Of a DNA stretch of 64,000 bases, positions 17,100 through 26,696 are shown piece after piece (the first letter of the stretch is position 1; each line of letters opens with the position of its first letter). Source of the DNA: Halomonas alkalicola (GTDB taxonomy: Bacteria; Pseudomonadota; Gammaproteobacteria; Pseudomonadales; Halomonadaceae); the NCBI RefSeq assembly GCF_030704205.1, contig NZ_CP131913.1, forward strand, positions 558,001 to 622,000. The letters run 5' to 3'. Under the pieces are notes generated by a model that ran no database searches, was not told the origin of the DNA, and saw nothing but the letters and a program-made list of their open reading frames with translations. The translations under genes were made by a program, and so were the position numbers.

Positions 17100-18650
17100 A
17101 TGAAGAAGCCTTTGACCATTGCCATCGCGGCCGCCACCCTGGCCTCCACCGCGGCGCTGGCAGAGCCACGCTCGGGCGGCGTCATCAACACGGTACTGCA
17201 ACCGGAACCCCCGGGGATCATCGCCGGCATCCACCAGAATGCGCCGACCCAGACCGTCTCCGGCAACATCTACGAGAGCCTGCTGCGCTACAGCACCGAC
17301 CTCGAGCCGATGCCTCAGCTCGCCCACAGCTGGGAAGTGAGCGATGACGGTCTCGTCTACACCTTCCACCTCAACGAGGGCGTGACCTGGCACGATGGCG
17401 AGCCCTTCACCTCGGCCGACGTCGTCTTCTCCACGGATGTCTACCTGCGTGAGATGAACCCGCGGACTCGCACCATCCTGGCTCACGTCGACAGCATCGA
17501 GGCGCCGGATGACCACACCGTGGTCTTCAGCCTCAAGAACCCCTTCGGGCCGTTCCTGCTCTCCTTCGAGGCGGGCACCATGCCGATGATGCCCAAGCAT
17601 ATCTACGAGGGCACCGATTTCCGCGACAACCCGGCCAACAGCCACCCGATCGGCACCGGTCCCTTCAAGTTCGAGCGCTGGGATCGCGGCAGCGTCATCC
17701 AGCTGGTGCGCAACGACGACTACTACGAGGAGGGCCTGCCCTACCTCGACGGCATCAACTGGCACATCATCCCCGATGCTTCCTCCCGGGCGGTGGCCTA
17801 TGAGAACGGTCGCGTCGATGTGCTGCCGGCCAACTCCGTCGAGAACTTCGACATCCCGCGCCTGAGCGCCCTGGACAACACCTGCCGCACCGAGGCCGGG
17901 CACGAGTACTTCAGCCCCTTCGCCATGCTGTGGATGAACAATCGCGAGGGCCCCACTGCCGACAAGCGCTTCCGCCAGGCGGTGATGTACGCCATGGATC
18001 GCGAGTTCGCCCGTGACGTGCTGTGGAATGGCCTCGGCAACGTGCCGCTGTCCGCTTTCGGCTCCAACGCACGCTTCCAGGACGACAGCCTGCCCCCCTA
18101 CGACCACAACCCCGAGCGCGCTCGGGAGCTGCTCGCCGAGATGGGCTATGACGGAGAGGAGGTCCGCCTGCTGCCGATCCCCTACGGCGAGACCTGGGTC
18201 CGCTGGGCCGAAGCCGTGCAGCAGAACCTGCGTGAGGTGGGCATCAACGTCCGCACCCAGTCCACCGACGTGGGCGGCTGGAACCAGCGCCTGGGCGACT
18301 GGGACTATGACCTCGCCTTCACCTACCTCTTCCAGTACGGCGACCCGGCGCTGGGCATCTCGCGCACCTATATCTCCAGCAATATCGCCAAGGGCTCTCC
18401 CTGGAACAATGTCCAGGGCTACGAGAATGAGCGCGTCGACGAGCTGTTCGACCTGGCCGCCACCGCCTACCCGGACTCGCAGCGCGAGATCTACTACCAG
18501 GAGGTCCAGGAGCTGCTCCACGAGGACGTCCCGGTGGGCTGGCTGCTGGAGCTCGGCTTCCCGACCATCTATCGCTGTGACGTGCAGGATCTGGTGACCA
18601 CCGGCATCGGCCTCAACGACGGCTTCAAGAACGCCTGGCTTGATCGCTGA
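17100..18650 (+). CDS. ABC transporter substrate-binding protein (peptide/opine family 5)
   Basis: A 516-residue periplasmic binding protein of the DppA/OppA family (SBP_bac_5). It has a signal peptide (MKKPLTIAIAAATLASTAALA) ending before EPRSGG. Family marks are QTVSGNIYESLLRY, LEPMPQLAHSWEVSDDGLVY and FHLNEGVTWHDGEPFTSADVVFS near residue 90. Then come IGTGPFKFERWDRGS, the mid-protein KRFRQAVMYAMDREF and a C-terminal region of normal size. The two permeases and the ATPase follow in order. The hydrolase in front suggests a peptide-like or N-modified amino acid as substrate (inference). Confidence 0.92.
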   Translation: MKKPLTIAIAAATLASTAALAEPRSGGVINTVLQPEPPGIIAGIHQNAPTQTVSGNIYESLLRYSTDLEPMPQLAHSWEVSDDGLVYTFHLNEGVTWHDGEPFTSADVVFSTDVYLREMNPRTRTILAHVDSIEAPDDHTVVFSLKNPFGPFLLSFEAGTMPMMPKHIYEGTDFRDNPANSHPIGTGPFKFERWDRGSVIQLVRNDDYYEEGLPYLDGINWHIIPDASSRAVAYENGRVDVLPANSVENFDIPRLSALDNTCRTEAGHEYFSPFAMLWMNNREGPTADKRFRQAVMYAMDREFARDVLWNGLGNVPLSAFGSNARFQDDSLPPYDHNPERARELLAEMGYDGEEVRLLPIPYGETWVRWAEAVQQNLREVGINVRTQSTDVGGWNQRLGDWDYDLAFTYLFQYGDPALGISRTYISSNIAKGSPWNNVQGYENERVDELFDLAATAYPDSQREIYYQEVQELLHEDVPVGWLLELGFPTIYRCDVQDLVTTGIGLNDGFKNAWLDR

Positions 18651-18735
18651 GTTCGGCTGACTTACACCGCTGAGCTCGGGTGGGGCGGCCGCGTGCCGCC
18701 CCACACCTGCACCATGTTGCCACGGGGGTAATGGC

Positions 18736-19719
18736 ATGCTCTATGCCAGATTGATTGTCATGCGGCTGCTGAAAGCCGTCGTCGTCCTGTTTCTCATCGT
18801 CATCTTCAACTTCTTCCTGATTCATATGGCTCCTGGGGATCCCGCGGCCGTGCTGGCCGGGGCCGGGGAAGCGGGAGCCACCGATGAGCAGTTCCTTCGC
18901 CAGCTGCGCGAGCAGTTCGGTCTCGACCAGCCGATGTATGTCCAGCTCTGGCGCTACGTTTCCGGGATCGCCATGCTCGATTTCGGCTACTCCTACCGCC
19001 AGCAGATGCCGGTCTTCGACCTGATCATGGCGCGCATGCCCGCCACTTTGCTGCTGACCGGTACCGCCTTCGTGCTGTCGCTGGCCCTGGGCATCCTGGC
19101 CGGCTCCCTGGCCGCCGCTCGGGCCAAGAAGCCCTCCGGCTCGCTGATCATGGCACTCGCCCTGCTCTTCTATGCCACCCCGCTGTTCTGGGTCGCCCTG
19201 ATGGCCGTGGTGCTGTTCTCGGTCTATCTCGACTGGCTGCCCGCCTATGGCATGTACACCGTTGGCGCCGGCTACACCGGCCTGGCCCTGGCACTGGATG
19301 TCGGCAAGCACCTGATCCTGCCCGCCACCACCCTCGCCCTGTTCTTCATGGCCATCTACACCCGCATGACCCGCACCTCGATGCTCGAGGCCAGCCAGCA
19401 GGACTACGTCAAGACGGCTCGTGCCAAGGGGCTGTCGCCACGGATCATTCAGCGGCGGCATATCCTGCGCAATGCCCTGCTGCCGATCATCACCCTGGCG
19501 GGCCTGCAGGCCGGCCAGATGGTGGGGGGCGCGATCCTTACCGAGACGGTGTTTGCCTGGCCCGGCATCGGACGCCTGATGTACGAGGCGCTGATGCAGC
19601 GTGACTACAACCTGCTGCTCGGGATCTTCTTCTTCTCGGCCGCCCTGGTGATCGTGTTCAACATCCTTACCGATCTCGTCTATCGCCTGGCCGATCCGCG
19701 CATCAAGGAGGCCTCATGA
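18736..19719 (+). CDS. ABC transporter permease (DppB/OppB type)
   Basis: A 327-residue inner-membrane permease with six hydrophobic segments. It begins with a long first helix (LLKAVVVLFLIVIFNFFLIHM) followed by APGDPAAVLAG, and has the LDFGYSYRQQMPV segment found in DppB proteins. The EAA loop, which contacts the ATPase, reads YVKTARAKGLSPRIIQRRHI with LRNALLPIITLAGLQ after it. It overlaps the next permease by four bases and is part of the operon with the binding protein at 17100 and the ATPase at 20567. Confidence 0.93.
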   Translation: MLYARLIVMRLLKAVVVLFLIVIFNFFLIHMAPGDPAAVLAGAGEAGATDEQFLRQLREQFGLDQPMYVQLWRYVSGIAMLDFGYSYRQQMPVFDLIMARMPATLLLTGTAFVLSLALGILAGSLAAARAKKPSGSLIMALALLFYATPLFWVALMAVVLFSVYLDWLPAYGMYTVGAGYTGLALALDVGKHLILPATTLALFFMAIYTRMTRTSMLEASQQDYVKTARAKGLSPRIIQRRHILRNALLPIITLAGLQAGQMVGGAILTETVFAWPGIGRLMYEALMQRDYNLLLGIFFFSAALVIVFNILTDLVYRLADPRIKEAS

Positions 19720-20552
19720 GCTTCTTCGCCCGCTTTGCCCAGAACCGTGGAGCCCTGATCGGGCTGATCATTCTGGTCACGATCATCCTGATGGCCATTT
19801 CCGCCCCCCTGTTCTATCCGGAATCTCCCTGGCGAATGGTCCAGCGGCCCTTCCTGCCGCCCCTGGAAGTCGACGGCTTTCCGCTCGGCACCGACACCAT
19901 GGGCCGCAACGTGGCCGCCGGGCTCATGCATGGCGCCTGGGTGTCACTGCTGATCGGGCTGGTCTCGACCCTGGTGGCACTGATGATCGGCGTTCCGCTC
20001 GGCGCCGTGGCCGGCTACTACGGCGGCCTGATCGATGACGCCCTGATGCGCTTCACCGAGTTCTTCCAGACCTTTCCCAACTTTGCCCTGGCCATCGTGC
20101 TGGTGGCGATCATGCAGCCCAGCGTCACCTCCATCGTGGTGGCCATCGCCCTGGTCAGCTGGCCGCCCGTCGCCCGCCTGGTGCGCGCCGAGTTCATGTC
20201 GCTGCGCCATCGCGAGTACGTGGAGGCGGCACGCCTCGTCGGCCAGTCCAACCGCACCATCATCCTGCGCCAGATACTGCCCAACACCCTGTCGCCGATC
20301 ATCGTGCTGGCCTCGCTGATGGTCGCCACGGCCATCCTGCTGGAATCGTCGCTCTCCTTCCTCGGCCTGGGCGACCCCAATGTGATGTCCTGGGGCTACA
20401 TGATCGGGGCGGCACGCACGGTGATTCGCCAGGCCTGGTGGCTGAGCTTCTTCCCGGGCCTGGCGATCCTGCTGACCGTGCTGGCCCTGAACCTGGTGGG
20501 CGAGGGGCTGGATGACGCCCTGAACCCGAAACTGAGCCGCGAGCGCTCCTGA
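19716..20552 (+). CDS. ABC transporter permease (DppC/OppC type)
   Basis: A 278-residue permease that pairs with the preceding subunit. It shows the N-terminal helix with LIGLIILVTIILMAISAPLF, the characteristic LGTDTMGRNVAAGLMHGAWVSL stretch, and the EAA loop YVEAARLVGQSNRTIILRQI followed by LPNTLSPIIV. A family-typical ESSLSFLGLGDPNVMSWGYM lies near residue 210. It starts inside the stop of the upstream permease (ATGA), and 14 bases separate its stop from the ATPase start. Confidence 0.93.
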   Translation: MSFFARFAQNRGALIGLIILVTIILMAISAPLFYPESPWRMVQRPFLPPLEVDGFPLGTDTMGRNVAAGLMHGAWVSLLIGLVSTLVALMIGVPLGAVAGYYGGLIDDALMRFTEFFQTFPNFALAIVLVAIMQPSVTSIVVAIALVSWPPVARLVRAEFMSLRHREYVEAARLVGQSNRTIILRQILPNTLSPIIVLASLMVATAILLESSLSFLGLGDPNVMSWGYMIGAARTVIRQAWWLSFFPGLAILLTVLALNLVGEGLDDALNPKLSRERS

Positions 20553-20566
20553 GCGAGGGGAATCCC

Positions 20567-22192
20567 ATGAACGAGACATCCTCCAGTCCCCTGCTGAGCC
20601 TGCGCAATCTGACCATTGCCCTGCCCAAGGGCGCCGACCGCGCCTATGCCGTGGAGGACGTGAGCTACGACGTGAAGCGTGGCGAGATCCTCTGCGTGGT
20701 CGGTGAGTCAGGTTCCGGCAAGTCGATGGCCGCCAACGCCATCATGGGCCTGCTGCCCAAGGGCGTCCGCCCGGTGGGCGGCGAGGCACTCTTCGATGGC
20801 CAGGATCTCCTGACCCTCACCGAGAAGCAGCATCGTCAACTGCGTGGCCTGCGTATCGGCATGATCTTCCAGGAGCCGATGACCGCGCTGAACCCGCTGA
20901 TGCGGGTCGGGGCCCAGATCAGCGAGGTCTTCGAGGCTCACGGAATGCTGAGCGGCCGCGAGCGGCAGGAGAAGGCACTGGCCCTGCTGATCGAGGTCGG
21001 CATCCCGCAACCCGAGAAAGCCATCCGCGCCTATCCCTTCCAGCTCTCCGGCGGACAGCGACAGCGCGTGATGATCGCCATGGCCCTGGCACTCGAGCCG
21101 GAGCTGCTGATCGCCGATGAGCCGACCACGGCCCTGGATGTGACGACCCAGGCCCAGATCCTGGAGCTGATCCTCGACCTCCAGCGCCGCCGCGGCATGG
21201 CGGTGATGTTCATCACCCACGACTTCGGAGTGGTGGCCGAGATCGCCAACCGGGTCTGCGTGATGCGCCACGGCAAGATCGTCGAGCTCGGCGATGCCAG
21301 GCCGGTGCTCGACAACCCCCAGCACCACTACACCCGGGCGCTGATCGAGGCGATCCCCAGCGACGTGATTCCCGAGGCCCGCGGGGCCGAGACCGACACG
21401 CCGCTGCTGGAGGTGGAGAACCTCAACAAGGTGTTCCGCTCCCGCGGCGGGCTCTTCAAGCCGGCCAGGGAGGTGCATGCCCTGCGTGAGGTCTCCTTCT
21501 CGCTGGTGAAGGGCGAGACCATCGGCATCGTCGGTGAATCGGGCTCCGGCAAGTCGACGCTGGGGCGCTGCGTGGTCCGTCTCGAACATCCGGACAGCGG
21601 CACCATGAAGCTCTCCGGCACCGACTTCATGAACCTCAAGGGGGAAGCCCTGCGCCGCGAGCGCCACCGGGTGCAGATGATCTTCCAGGACCCCTACGCC
21701 TCGCTGAACCCTCGCCACCGGGTGGGCTACGCCATCGCCCAGGGGCCGCTCGCCAATGGCGTGCCCAGGGCCAAGGCGATGGCACAGGCCGACGCTCTGC
21801 TCGAACTGGTCGGGCTGGGCGGTACCGCCGACCGCTTCCCCCACGAGTTCTCCGGCGGCCAGCGCCAGCGCATCGGCATCGCCCGGGCACTGGCCCTCGA
21901 GCCGGAGCTGATCGTGGCCGACGAGGCGGTCTCGGCGCTCGACGTGTCGATCCAGGCGCAGATCCTCGAGCTGCTCGAGGAGCTCAAGCAGAAGCTCTCG
22001 CTGTCCCTGCTGTTCATCACCCACGACCTGCGCGTGGCCGCCCAGATCTGCGACCGCATCATCGTGATGCAGCATGGGCGGATCGTCGAGCAGGGGCCGG
22101 CCCGCGACGTCTTCCTGGCACCGCAGGAGGCCTACACCCGCCAGCTGCTCGAGGCCATTCCCGGCCGGCCGGAAGCCCTCGAGACCGCATGA
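20567..22192 (+). CDS. ABC transporter ATP-binding protein with two fused nucleotide-binding domains (DppD-DppF type)
   Basis: A 541-residue protein joining the two ATPases that are separate in Dpp/Opp systems. Domain 1: Walker [13 protein letters not shown] near residue 48, signature [20 protein letters not shown], Walker [14 protein letters not shown]. Domain 2: Walker [13 protein letters not shown] near 325, signature [20 protein letters not shown], Walker [14 protein letters not shown]. In the second Walker B the usual proline is replaced by alanine (DEAVS), which is common in DppF-like domains. It powers uptake through the two permeases just upstream and ends the ABC part of the operon. 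Confidence 0.93.
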   Translation: MNETSSSPLLSLRNLTIALPKGADRAYAVEDVSYDVKRGEILCVVGESGSGKSMAANAIMGLLPKGVRPVGGEALFDGQDLLTLTEKQHRQLRGLRIGMIFQEPMTALNPLMRVGAQISEVFEAHGMLSGRERQEKALALLIEVGIPQPEKAIRAYPFQLSGGQRQRVMIAMALALEPELLIADEPTTALDVTTQAQILELILDLQRRRGMAVMFITHDFGVVAEIANRVCVMRHGKIVELGDARPVLDNPQHHYTRALIEAIPSDVIPEARGAETDTPLLEVENLNKVFRSRGGLFKPAREVHALREVSFSLVKGETIGIVGESGSGKSTLGRCVVRLEHPDSGTMKLSGTDFMNLKGEALRRERHRVQMIFQDPYASLNPRHRVGYAIAQGPLANGVPRAKAMAQADALLELVGLGGTADRFPHEFSGGQRQRIGIARALALEPELIVADEAVSALDVSIQAQILELLEELKQKLSLSLLFITHDLRVAAQICDRIIVMQHGRIVEQGPARDVFLAPQEAYTRQLLEAIPGRPEALETA

Positions 22193-22232
22193 ACTCGGCA
22201 CGGCAAGCCGACTGATCCGCCAGGAGGGGAGA

Positions 22233-23627
22233 ATGGAATCACTGCTGAAGGCGATCGAGGGGATCGTGGGGCCCGCGAATGTGCTGCGGGGCGATGACGT
22301 CGCCGCGCGGCGGGTGGACTGGATGAGCGGCGCGCCCTGTCGCGCCGCGGCCATCCTGCGCCCCGCCTCCACCGAGGAGCTGGCGGCCGTGATGATGAAG
22401 TGCCATGCCGCCGGCCAGCCCGTGGTGACCCATGGCGGACTGACCGGCCTGGTGCACGGCGCCGAGGCGGATGCCGATGAGCTGGTGATCTCGCTGGAGC
22501 GCATGACCGCCATCGAGGCGCTGGACCCGGTCGGCGGCACCCTGACCGCCCAGGCCGGGGCACCGCTGCAGGCCGTGCAAGAGGCCGCCATGGAAGCCGG
22601 CATGCAGTTCCCCCTCGACCTGGGGGCACGCGGCTCCTGCACCATCGGCGGCAACATCGCCACCAATGCAGGCGGCGTGCGGGTGATCCGCTACGGCATG
22701 ATGCGCCAGCAGGTGCTGGGACTGGAGGCGGTATTGGCCGACGGCCGTGTGGTCAGCTCCATGAACCGGATGCTCAAGAACAACGCCGGCTTCGACCTCA
22801 AGCAGCTGTTCATCGGCAGCGAGGGAACGCTCGGCATCATCACCCGCGCGGTGCTCCGGCTGCAGCCGTTGCAGCCGGTGTCCCAGACCGCCCTGGTGGC
22901 CTGCGCAGACTTTACGGCGCTCACCGGGCTGCTCCAGCATGTAAGACGAACGCTCGGGGAGCAGCTCAGCGCCTTCGAGGTGATGTGGCGCAGCCACTAT
23001 GCCCTGCTCACCGAGGAGAGCTGCCGCCATGCGCCGCCGCTGCCGTCCGACTTCCCCTTCTATGCGCTGATCGAGAGCCTGGGCAGCGACGCGACAGAGA
23101 GCGCCCAGCGCTTCGAAACGGCGATCGAGTCGGCCTTCGAGGCCGGGCTGCTGAGCGATGCCGCGGTGGCAAGCTCCGAGCAGCAGCGCGAGCGTCTGTG
23201 GGCCATCCGCGAGGATATCGAGGGCCTGCTTCACCACATCGCGCCGCGGTTCGCCTTCGATATCAGCCTGCCGATCGCCGACATGGAGGACTATGTGCAA
23301 GCCCTGGAGCGGGCCGTGAGCGCACGCTGGCCCGAGGGACGCATCGTGGTGTTCGGCCACCTGGGTGATGGCAACCTGCATGTCACCGTGGGCACCGGCC
23401 ACGACGACGCCGAGACACGCCGCGCCGTTGAGGCGCTGGTCTACGAACCGCTGGCCGCGCTGGGCGGTTCCATCTCGGCCGAACACGGTATCGGAATCGA
23501 GAAGCGCGATTACCTGCACCTCTCACGGTCCCCTGAAGAGATTGCCCTGATGCGCACCCTGAAGCAGGCCCTGGACCCCAAGGGGCTGCTGAACCGGCAC
23601 AAGGTGCTGCCGGACATCGCCGAATGA
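22233..23627 (+). CDS. FAD-binding oxidoreductase (GlcD / D-2-hydroxyacid dehydrogenase family)
   Basis: A 464-residue flavoprotein of the VAO family. Members oxidise D-2-hydroxy acids such as D-lactate, glycolate or D-2-hydroxyglutarate. The FAD domain includes VTHGGLTGLVHGAEADADE and LGARGSCTIGGNIATNAGGV near residue 130, then LFIGSEGTLGIITRAVLRL. The C-terminal cap carries FGHLGDGNLHVTVG (His ligand) and SAEHGIGIEKRDYL. The start is set by AGGAGGGG before ATG; the open frame upstream to 22074 overlaps the ATPase gene and is not needed. It overlaps the next gene by four bases and may oxidise a product of the imported substrate (inference). Confidence 0.9.
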   Translation: MESLLKAIEGIVGPANVLRGDDVAARRVDWMSGAPCRAAAILRPASTEELAAVMMKCHAAGQPVVTHGGLTGLVHGAEADADELVISLERMTAIEALDPVGGTLTAQAGAPLQAVQEAAMEAGMQFPLDLGARGSCTIGGNIATNAGGVRVIRYGMMRQQVLGLEAVLADGRVVSSMNRMLKNNAGFDLKQLFIGSEGTLGIITRAVLRLQPLQPVSQTALVACADFTALTGLLQHVRRTLGEQLSAFEVMWRSHYALLTEESCRHAPPLPSDFPFYALIESLGSDATESAQRFETAIESAFEAGLLSDAAVASSEQQRERLWAIREDIEGLLHHIAPRFAFDISLPIADMEDYVQALERAVSARWPEGRIVVFGHLGDGNLHVTVGTGHDDAETRRAVEALVYEPLAALGGSISAEHGIGIEKRDYLHLSRSPEEIALMRTLKQALDPKGLLNRHKVLPDIAE

Positions 23628-24556
23628 GCCTGACCATTGCCCGCGCGCAGCTGGCCCGGCTGCGCCATAGCGAGCGACTGACGGCGCTGCTGCTGATCGC
23701 CACCATTGGACTGTTCTGGGGCGGCAACTGGCCGGCGGTACGGTTCATACTGATGGACGTGCCGCCCTTCACCCTGCGAACGATCGGCTTCACGACGGGA
23801 GCCCTGCTGCTGCTGAGCTGGGCCCGGTGGCGACGGCTGCCGCTCCGGGTTCCGGCCGACGAGTGGCCCTGGCTCATCGCCACGGGGCTCTTCACCATCC
23901 TCGGCTTCAACCTGGCCACGGCCTTCGCGCAGCTCAGAATGCCCACCTCCCAGGCCGCGATCATCGCCTTCAGCATGCCCTGCTGGGCGCTGCTGATGGG
24001 ATGGTGGCTGCTTGGCCAGCGCATCACGCGCCGTCAATGGCTGGGGCTGGCGTGCGGCCAGGCGGGCCTGCTGGTGCTGCTGGGCCCCACCGCACTGGCC
24101 GGCGGCACCCGGGGGCTGACGGGGCCCCTGATCATGCTGGGTGCGGCGCTTTCGTGGGCGCTCGGCACGGTGCTGATCAAGAAGCGCGGCGTCTGGCAGA
24201 GCCACGCGGTGGTGATCACCGGCTGGCAGTTCGTAATCTGCGCACTGCCCATGATCGTGATGATGGTGCTAACGGAGTCACCGCCGCCTCCGGCGTCCTG
24301 GCAGGCCAGCACCTGGCTGGCCCTGGGCTATCATCTGCTGTTCTCGATCACCCTGGCCCAGATGCTGTGGTTCATGAACGTGAATCGGCTGAGCGTGGCA
24401 CAGGCCACCATCTCGACCCTGATCATTCCGACCGTAGGCGTCTCCAGTGCCATCCTGCTGCTCGGCGAGCCGCTGAGCGCCAAGGTCTTTCTTGCCCTGC
24501 TGCTGACGCTGGCCGCCGTGGCAATCGTGATGCTGCAAAAGAGGAAAAGCCCATGA
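23624..24556 (+). CDS. DMT-superfamily transporter (EamA family)
   Basis: A 310-residue membrane protein with about ten hydrophobic segments forming two EamA repeats. The first repeat begins LIATIGLFWGGNWPAVRFIL, with MPTSQAAIIAFSMPCWALLM ending helix 4. The second begins near GPLIMLGAALSWALGTVLIK and contains the PTVGVSSAILLLGEPLSAKV stretch typical of EamA. Members export metabolites such as amino acids or their derivatives. It overlaps both neighbours by four bases, so it is translated with the FAD oxidase and the acetyltransferase. Its place in a catabolic operon suggests export of excess or toxic intermediates (inference). Confidence 0.9.
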   Translation: MSLTIARAQLARLRHSERLTALLLIATIGLFWGGNWPAVRFILMDVPPFTLRTIGFTTGALLLLSWARWRRLPLRVPADEWPWLIATGLFTILGFNLATAFAQLRMPTSQAAIIAFSMPCWALLMGWWLLGQRITRRQWLGLACGQAGLLVLLGPTALAGGTRGLTGPLIMLGAALSWALGTVLIKKRGVWQSHAVVITGWQFVICALPMIVMMVLTESPPPPASWQASTWLALGYHLLFSITLAQMLWFMNVNRLSVAQATISTLIIPTVGVSSAILLLGEPLSAKVFLALLLTLAAVAIVMLQKRKSP

Positions 24557-24999
24557 CCCTGACCATCGCCGTACCGCAGGACGCCGATCGCGCCGACTGG
24601 GAGCGCCTGTATCGCGGCTATGCCGAGTACTACGGCATGCACATGGACGCCACGATCCTTGATACCGTATGGGGATGGATCCAGTCGCCGGACTCGCCGC
24701 TGCAGGGCCTGCTGGCCCGCACCGCCGACGGCGAGGCCATCGGCCTGATGCACTTCCGCGCCATGCCATCGCCGCTGCGCGGTGCCACCATCGGCTTCCT
24801 GGACGACCTCTTCCTGGCCCCCGCCCATCGCGGCAGCGGCGCCGTGGACGAGATGCTGGACGAGCTGCGCGAGGAGGCTCGCCGCCAGGGCTGGCCCTTC
24901 GTGCGCTGGATCACCCGCGAGCACAACTACCGTGCCCGCGGCGTCTATGACCGTCACGCCACCCGTACCGATTGGCTGACCTATCAGCTCGAACCCTGA
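24553..24999 (+). CDS. GNAT-family N-acetyltransferase
   Basis: A 148-residue acetyltransferase-fold protein whose ATG overlaps the stop of the DMT gene. The N-terminal part VPQDADRADWERLYRGYAEYY is followed by the central strands (GEAIGLMHFRAMPSPLRGA, then IGFLDDLFLAPAHRGSGAVDEML). The segment APAHRGSGAVDEML is the acetyl-CoA pyrophosphate loop (Q/RxxGxG/A type). The C-terminal WITREHNYRARGVYDRHATR fits motif B. The acceptor is unknown; co-translation with an exporter and an aminotransferase nearby suggests an amino acid or amine (inference). Confidence 0.88.
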   Translation: MTLTIAVPQDADRADWERLYRGYAEYYGMHMDATILDTVWGWIQSPDSPLQGLLARTADGEAIGLMHFRAMPSPLRGATIGFLDDLFLAPAHRGSGAVDEMLDELREEARRQGWPFVRWITREHNYRARGVYDRHATRTDWLTYQLEP

Positions 25000-25032
25000 C
25001 ACCCATACACGACGACTGACTGGGAGTTCTGC

Positions 25033-26139
25033 ATGCCCCGCTTTCCCGACCACTTGACCGGTGACGGCCCCCACAACCCCTTCCCCGGGGTGCGCGTGCT
25101 GGAACGCCGCCTGGGCCGCGAGATCCCCCACCAGCTCGGCTCCAACGAGGGGCTCGACATGCCCCACCGCGCCCTGCGCGAGCACTTCGGCGATGCCATG
25201 GCGGCCCACGTCTACAGCTACGGCGACGCCGAGGCGCTGGGCATCCGGCGGCGCCTGGCCGAGCAGAAGGGCATTCCCCTGGAGGCGATGCTGGTGGACG
25301 CCGGCGCCGACAGCCTGATCGCGCTGTCGCTGCGCGCCGCCACCGCCGCGGGCGACGTGGTGGTGAGCACCACCGGCACCTACCCCACCTTCGCCTACTT
25401 CGCCCGGGGCCACGGCTGCCGGCTGGTGGAGGTGCCCTACGACGAGGGGCCCGGCCGCCTGGCACCGGATCTCGACGCCCTGGCCGCGGCCGTCCGCGAG
25501 CAGGGGGCTCGGCTGGTCTACCTGGCCAATCCCGACAACCCCGGCGGCCACCTGCATCGTGATGCCGACGTGCTGGCGCTGCGTGACGCGCTACCCGACG
25601 ACTGCTGGCTGCTGCTGGACGAGGCCTATCACGACTTTCGCGAGGATGCCGACGGCGAGTTCGGGCGGCGGGTGCTACCCGGGGTGATCCGGCTGCGCAC
25701 CCTTTCCAAGGCCCATGGCCTGGCCGGGCTCAGGGTCGGCTACGCCATCGCCGAGCCCGAGACGCTGGCGGTGATGATGAAGGTGCGCATCCACTACGCG
25801 GTGTCGACCCTGAGCCAGGCTGCCGCCGAGGTGGTGCTGGACGCCCCCGACGAGGTGGAAGCCCACGTGGCGGCGGTACGGCGGCGGCGCGAGCGGCTGG
25901 CGGCCCACCTGCGCGAACTGGGGGCCGACGTGCTGCCCAGCGCCACCAACTTCGTCGGTATTCGCCTGGCCAGCGCCGAGCTGGCCGGTCAGCTGCACGC
26001 CGCCCTGCTCGACGAGGGCAAGCTGATCGCCCGCCCTGCCGACCCCGCGCTGGGCCATGTGCTGCGCATCACCGCCGTGGAGGACGCCCTGGTGCCGGGG
26101 CGGCTGGCCACCCTGGAGGCGGCACTCACCGCGCGCTGA
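25033..26139 (+). CDS. PLP-dependent aminotransferase, class I/II (HisC-like)
   Basis: A 368-residue fold-type I aminotransferase. Seen: ELIPHQLGSNEGLD-like N-terminal substrate region (here REIPHQLGSNEGLDMPHRAL), VYSYGDAEALGIRRRLAEQKG for the dimer, LVYLANPDNPGGHLHRD (Asn contacting PLP), WLLLDEAYHDF (Asp and Tyr for the cofactor) and the PLP lysine in LRTLSKAHGLAGLRVGYAIA. Histidinol-phosphate aminotransferases share this pattern, but the gene is not in a his operon. Its position at the end of the carbamoylase/ABC group favours a catabolic transaminase for the freed amino acid (inference). A strong hairpin follows the gene. Confidence 0.88.
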   Translation: MPRFPDHLTGDGPHNPFPGVRVLERRLGREIPHQLGSNEGLDMPHRALREHFGDAMAAHVYSYGDAEALGIRRRLAEQKGIPLEAMLVDAGADSLIALSLRAATAAGDVVVSTTGTYPTFAYFARGHGCRLVEVPYDEGPGRLAPDLDALAAAVREQGARLVYLANPDNPGGHLHRDADVLALRDALPDDCWLLLDEAYHDFREDADGEFGRRVLPGVIRLRTLSKAHGLAGLRVGYAIAEPETLAVMMKVRIHYAVSTLSQAAAEVVLDAPDEVEAHVAAVRRRRERLAAHLRELGADVLPSATNFVGIRLASAELAGQLHAALLDEGKLIARPADPALGHVLRITAVEDALVPGRLATLEAALTAR

Positions 26140-26172
26140 CGCGCTGAAAGGGCGAGACCTCGCACCGAAACG

Positions 26173-26198
26173 CCGGCACCGCCCGAGGGCGGTGCCGG
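26173..26198. terminator. Probable bidirectional terminator hairpin
   Basis: A 12-base perfect inverted repeat (ccggcaccgccc/gggcggtgccgg) lies between two converging genes, the aminotransferase ending at 26139 and the lipoprotein gene ending at 26230. There is no real T run, only a short TTT on the minus-strand side, so termination efficiency is uncertain. Confidence 0.55.
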
Positions 26199-26229
26199 AT
26201 CAAGCCCCGAAGCGAAGTCACCGGGGCAC

Positions 26230-26502
26230 TCAGCAGCGCCCCTGCATCCTCAGCCCGGGCGGACAGAAGCCCCTGCCGCGGCGGTCATGGCGACGGTCAT
26301 CATAGTAGTAGTACCGCTCCACCCGCCGATGGCGATCGCGATAGTAACGACGATCATCCCCGCGATAGTGGCGATGGCCGCTGTAGCCGTCCACCTCGAT
26401 CAGCGGGCGGGTCTCGACTCGGGCAGGGGTATAGCTGCAGCCCGCCAGGGTCAGGGTAGATGCCACCATGGCCAGCATCAGCAAGCGCACGGGAGTCCTC
26501 AT
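26230..26502 (-). CDS. Small outer-membrane-type lipoprotein, paralogue 1
   Basis: A 90-residue protein starting at ATG with GAGG upstream (a TTG five codons earlier is not needed). It has a signal peptide with the lipobox LTLAGC, so the Cys is expected to carry lipid. After CSYTPARVETRPLIEVDGYSG the chain becomes very rich in Arg, Tyr, His and Asp (YRGDDRRYYRDRHRRVERYY) and ends with RGFCPPGLRMQGRC. That ending and CSYTPAR recur in the second small lipoprotein at 26697. No known family is recognised. The charged, Tyr-rich middle may be disordered or bind a polyanion (inference). Confidence 0.8.
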   Translation of the reverse strand: MRTPVRLLMLAMVASTLTLAGCSYTPARVETRPLIEVDGYSGHRHYRGDDRRYYRDRHRRVERYYYYDDRRHDRRGRGFCPPGLRMQGRC

Positions 26503-26696
26503 GGAGTTACCTCGCAAGGCAGTCGAGAAAAGGGGCTCCCTTCGTTCCCGGTTCGGTGTCGCTGCCCGTCATCGTGGATGACGGTGGCCTCTGGCGGGCC
26601 GGCGAAACGCAAACAGTGTTCTATAACCTTGTACCCGCCGCCGGCCAATCGCCAGACCGGAGCGGGGAAAAAACGTGCAACCTCACTGCCGCGTCG

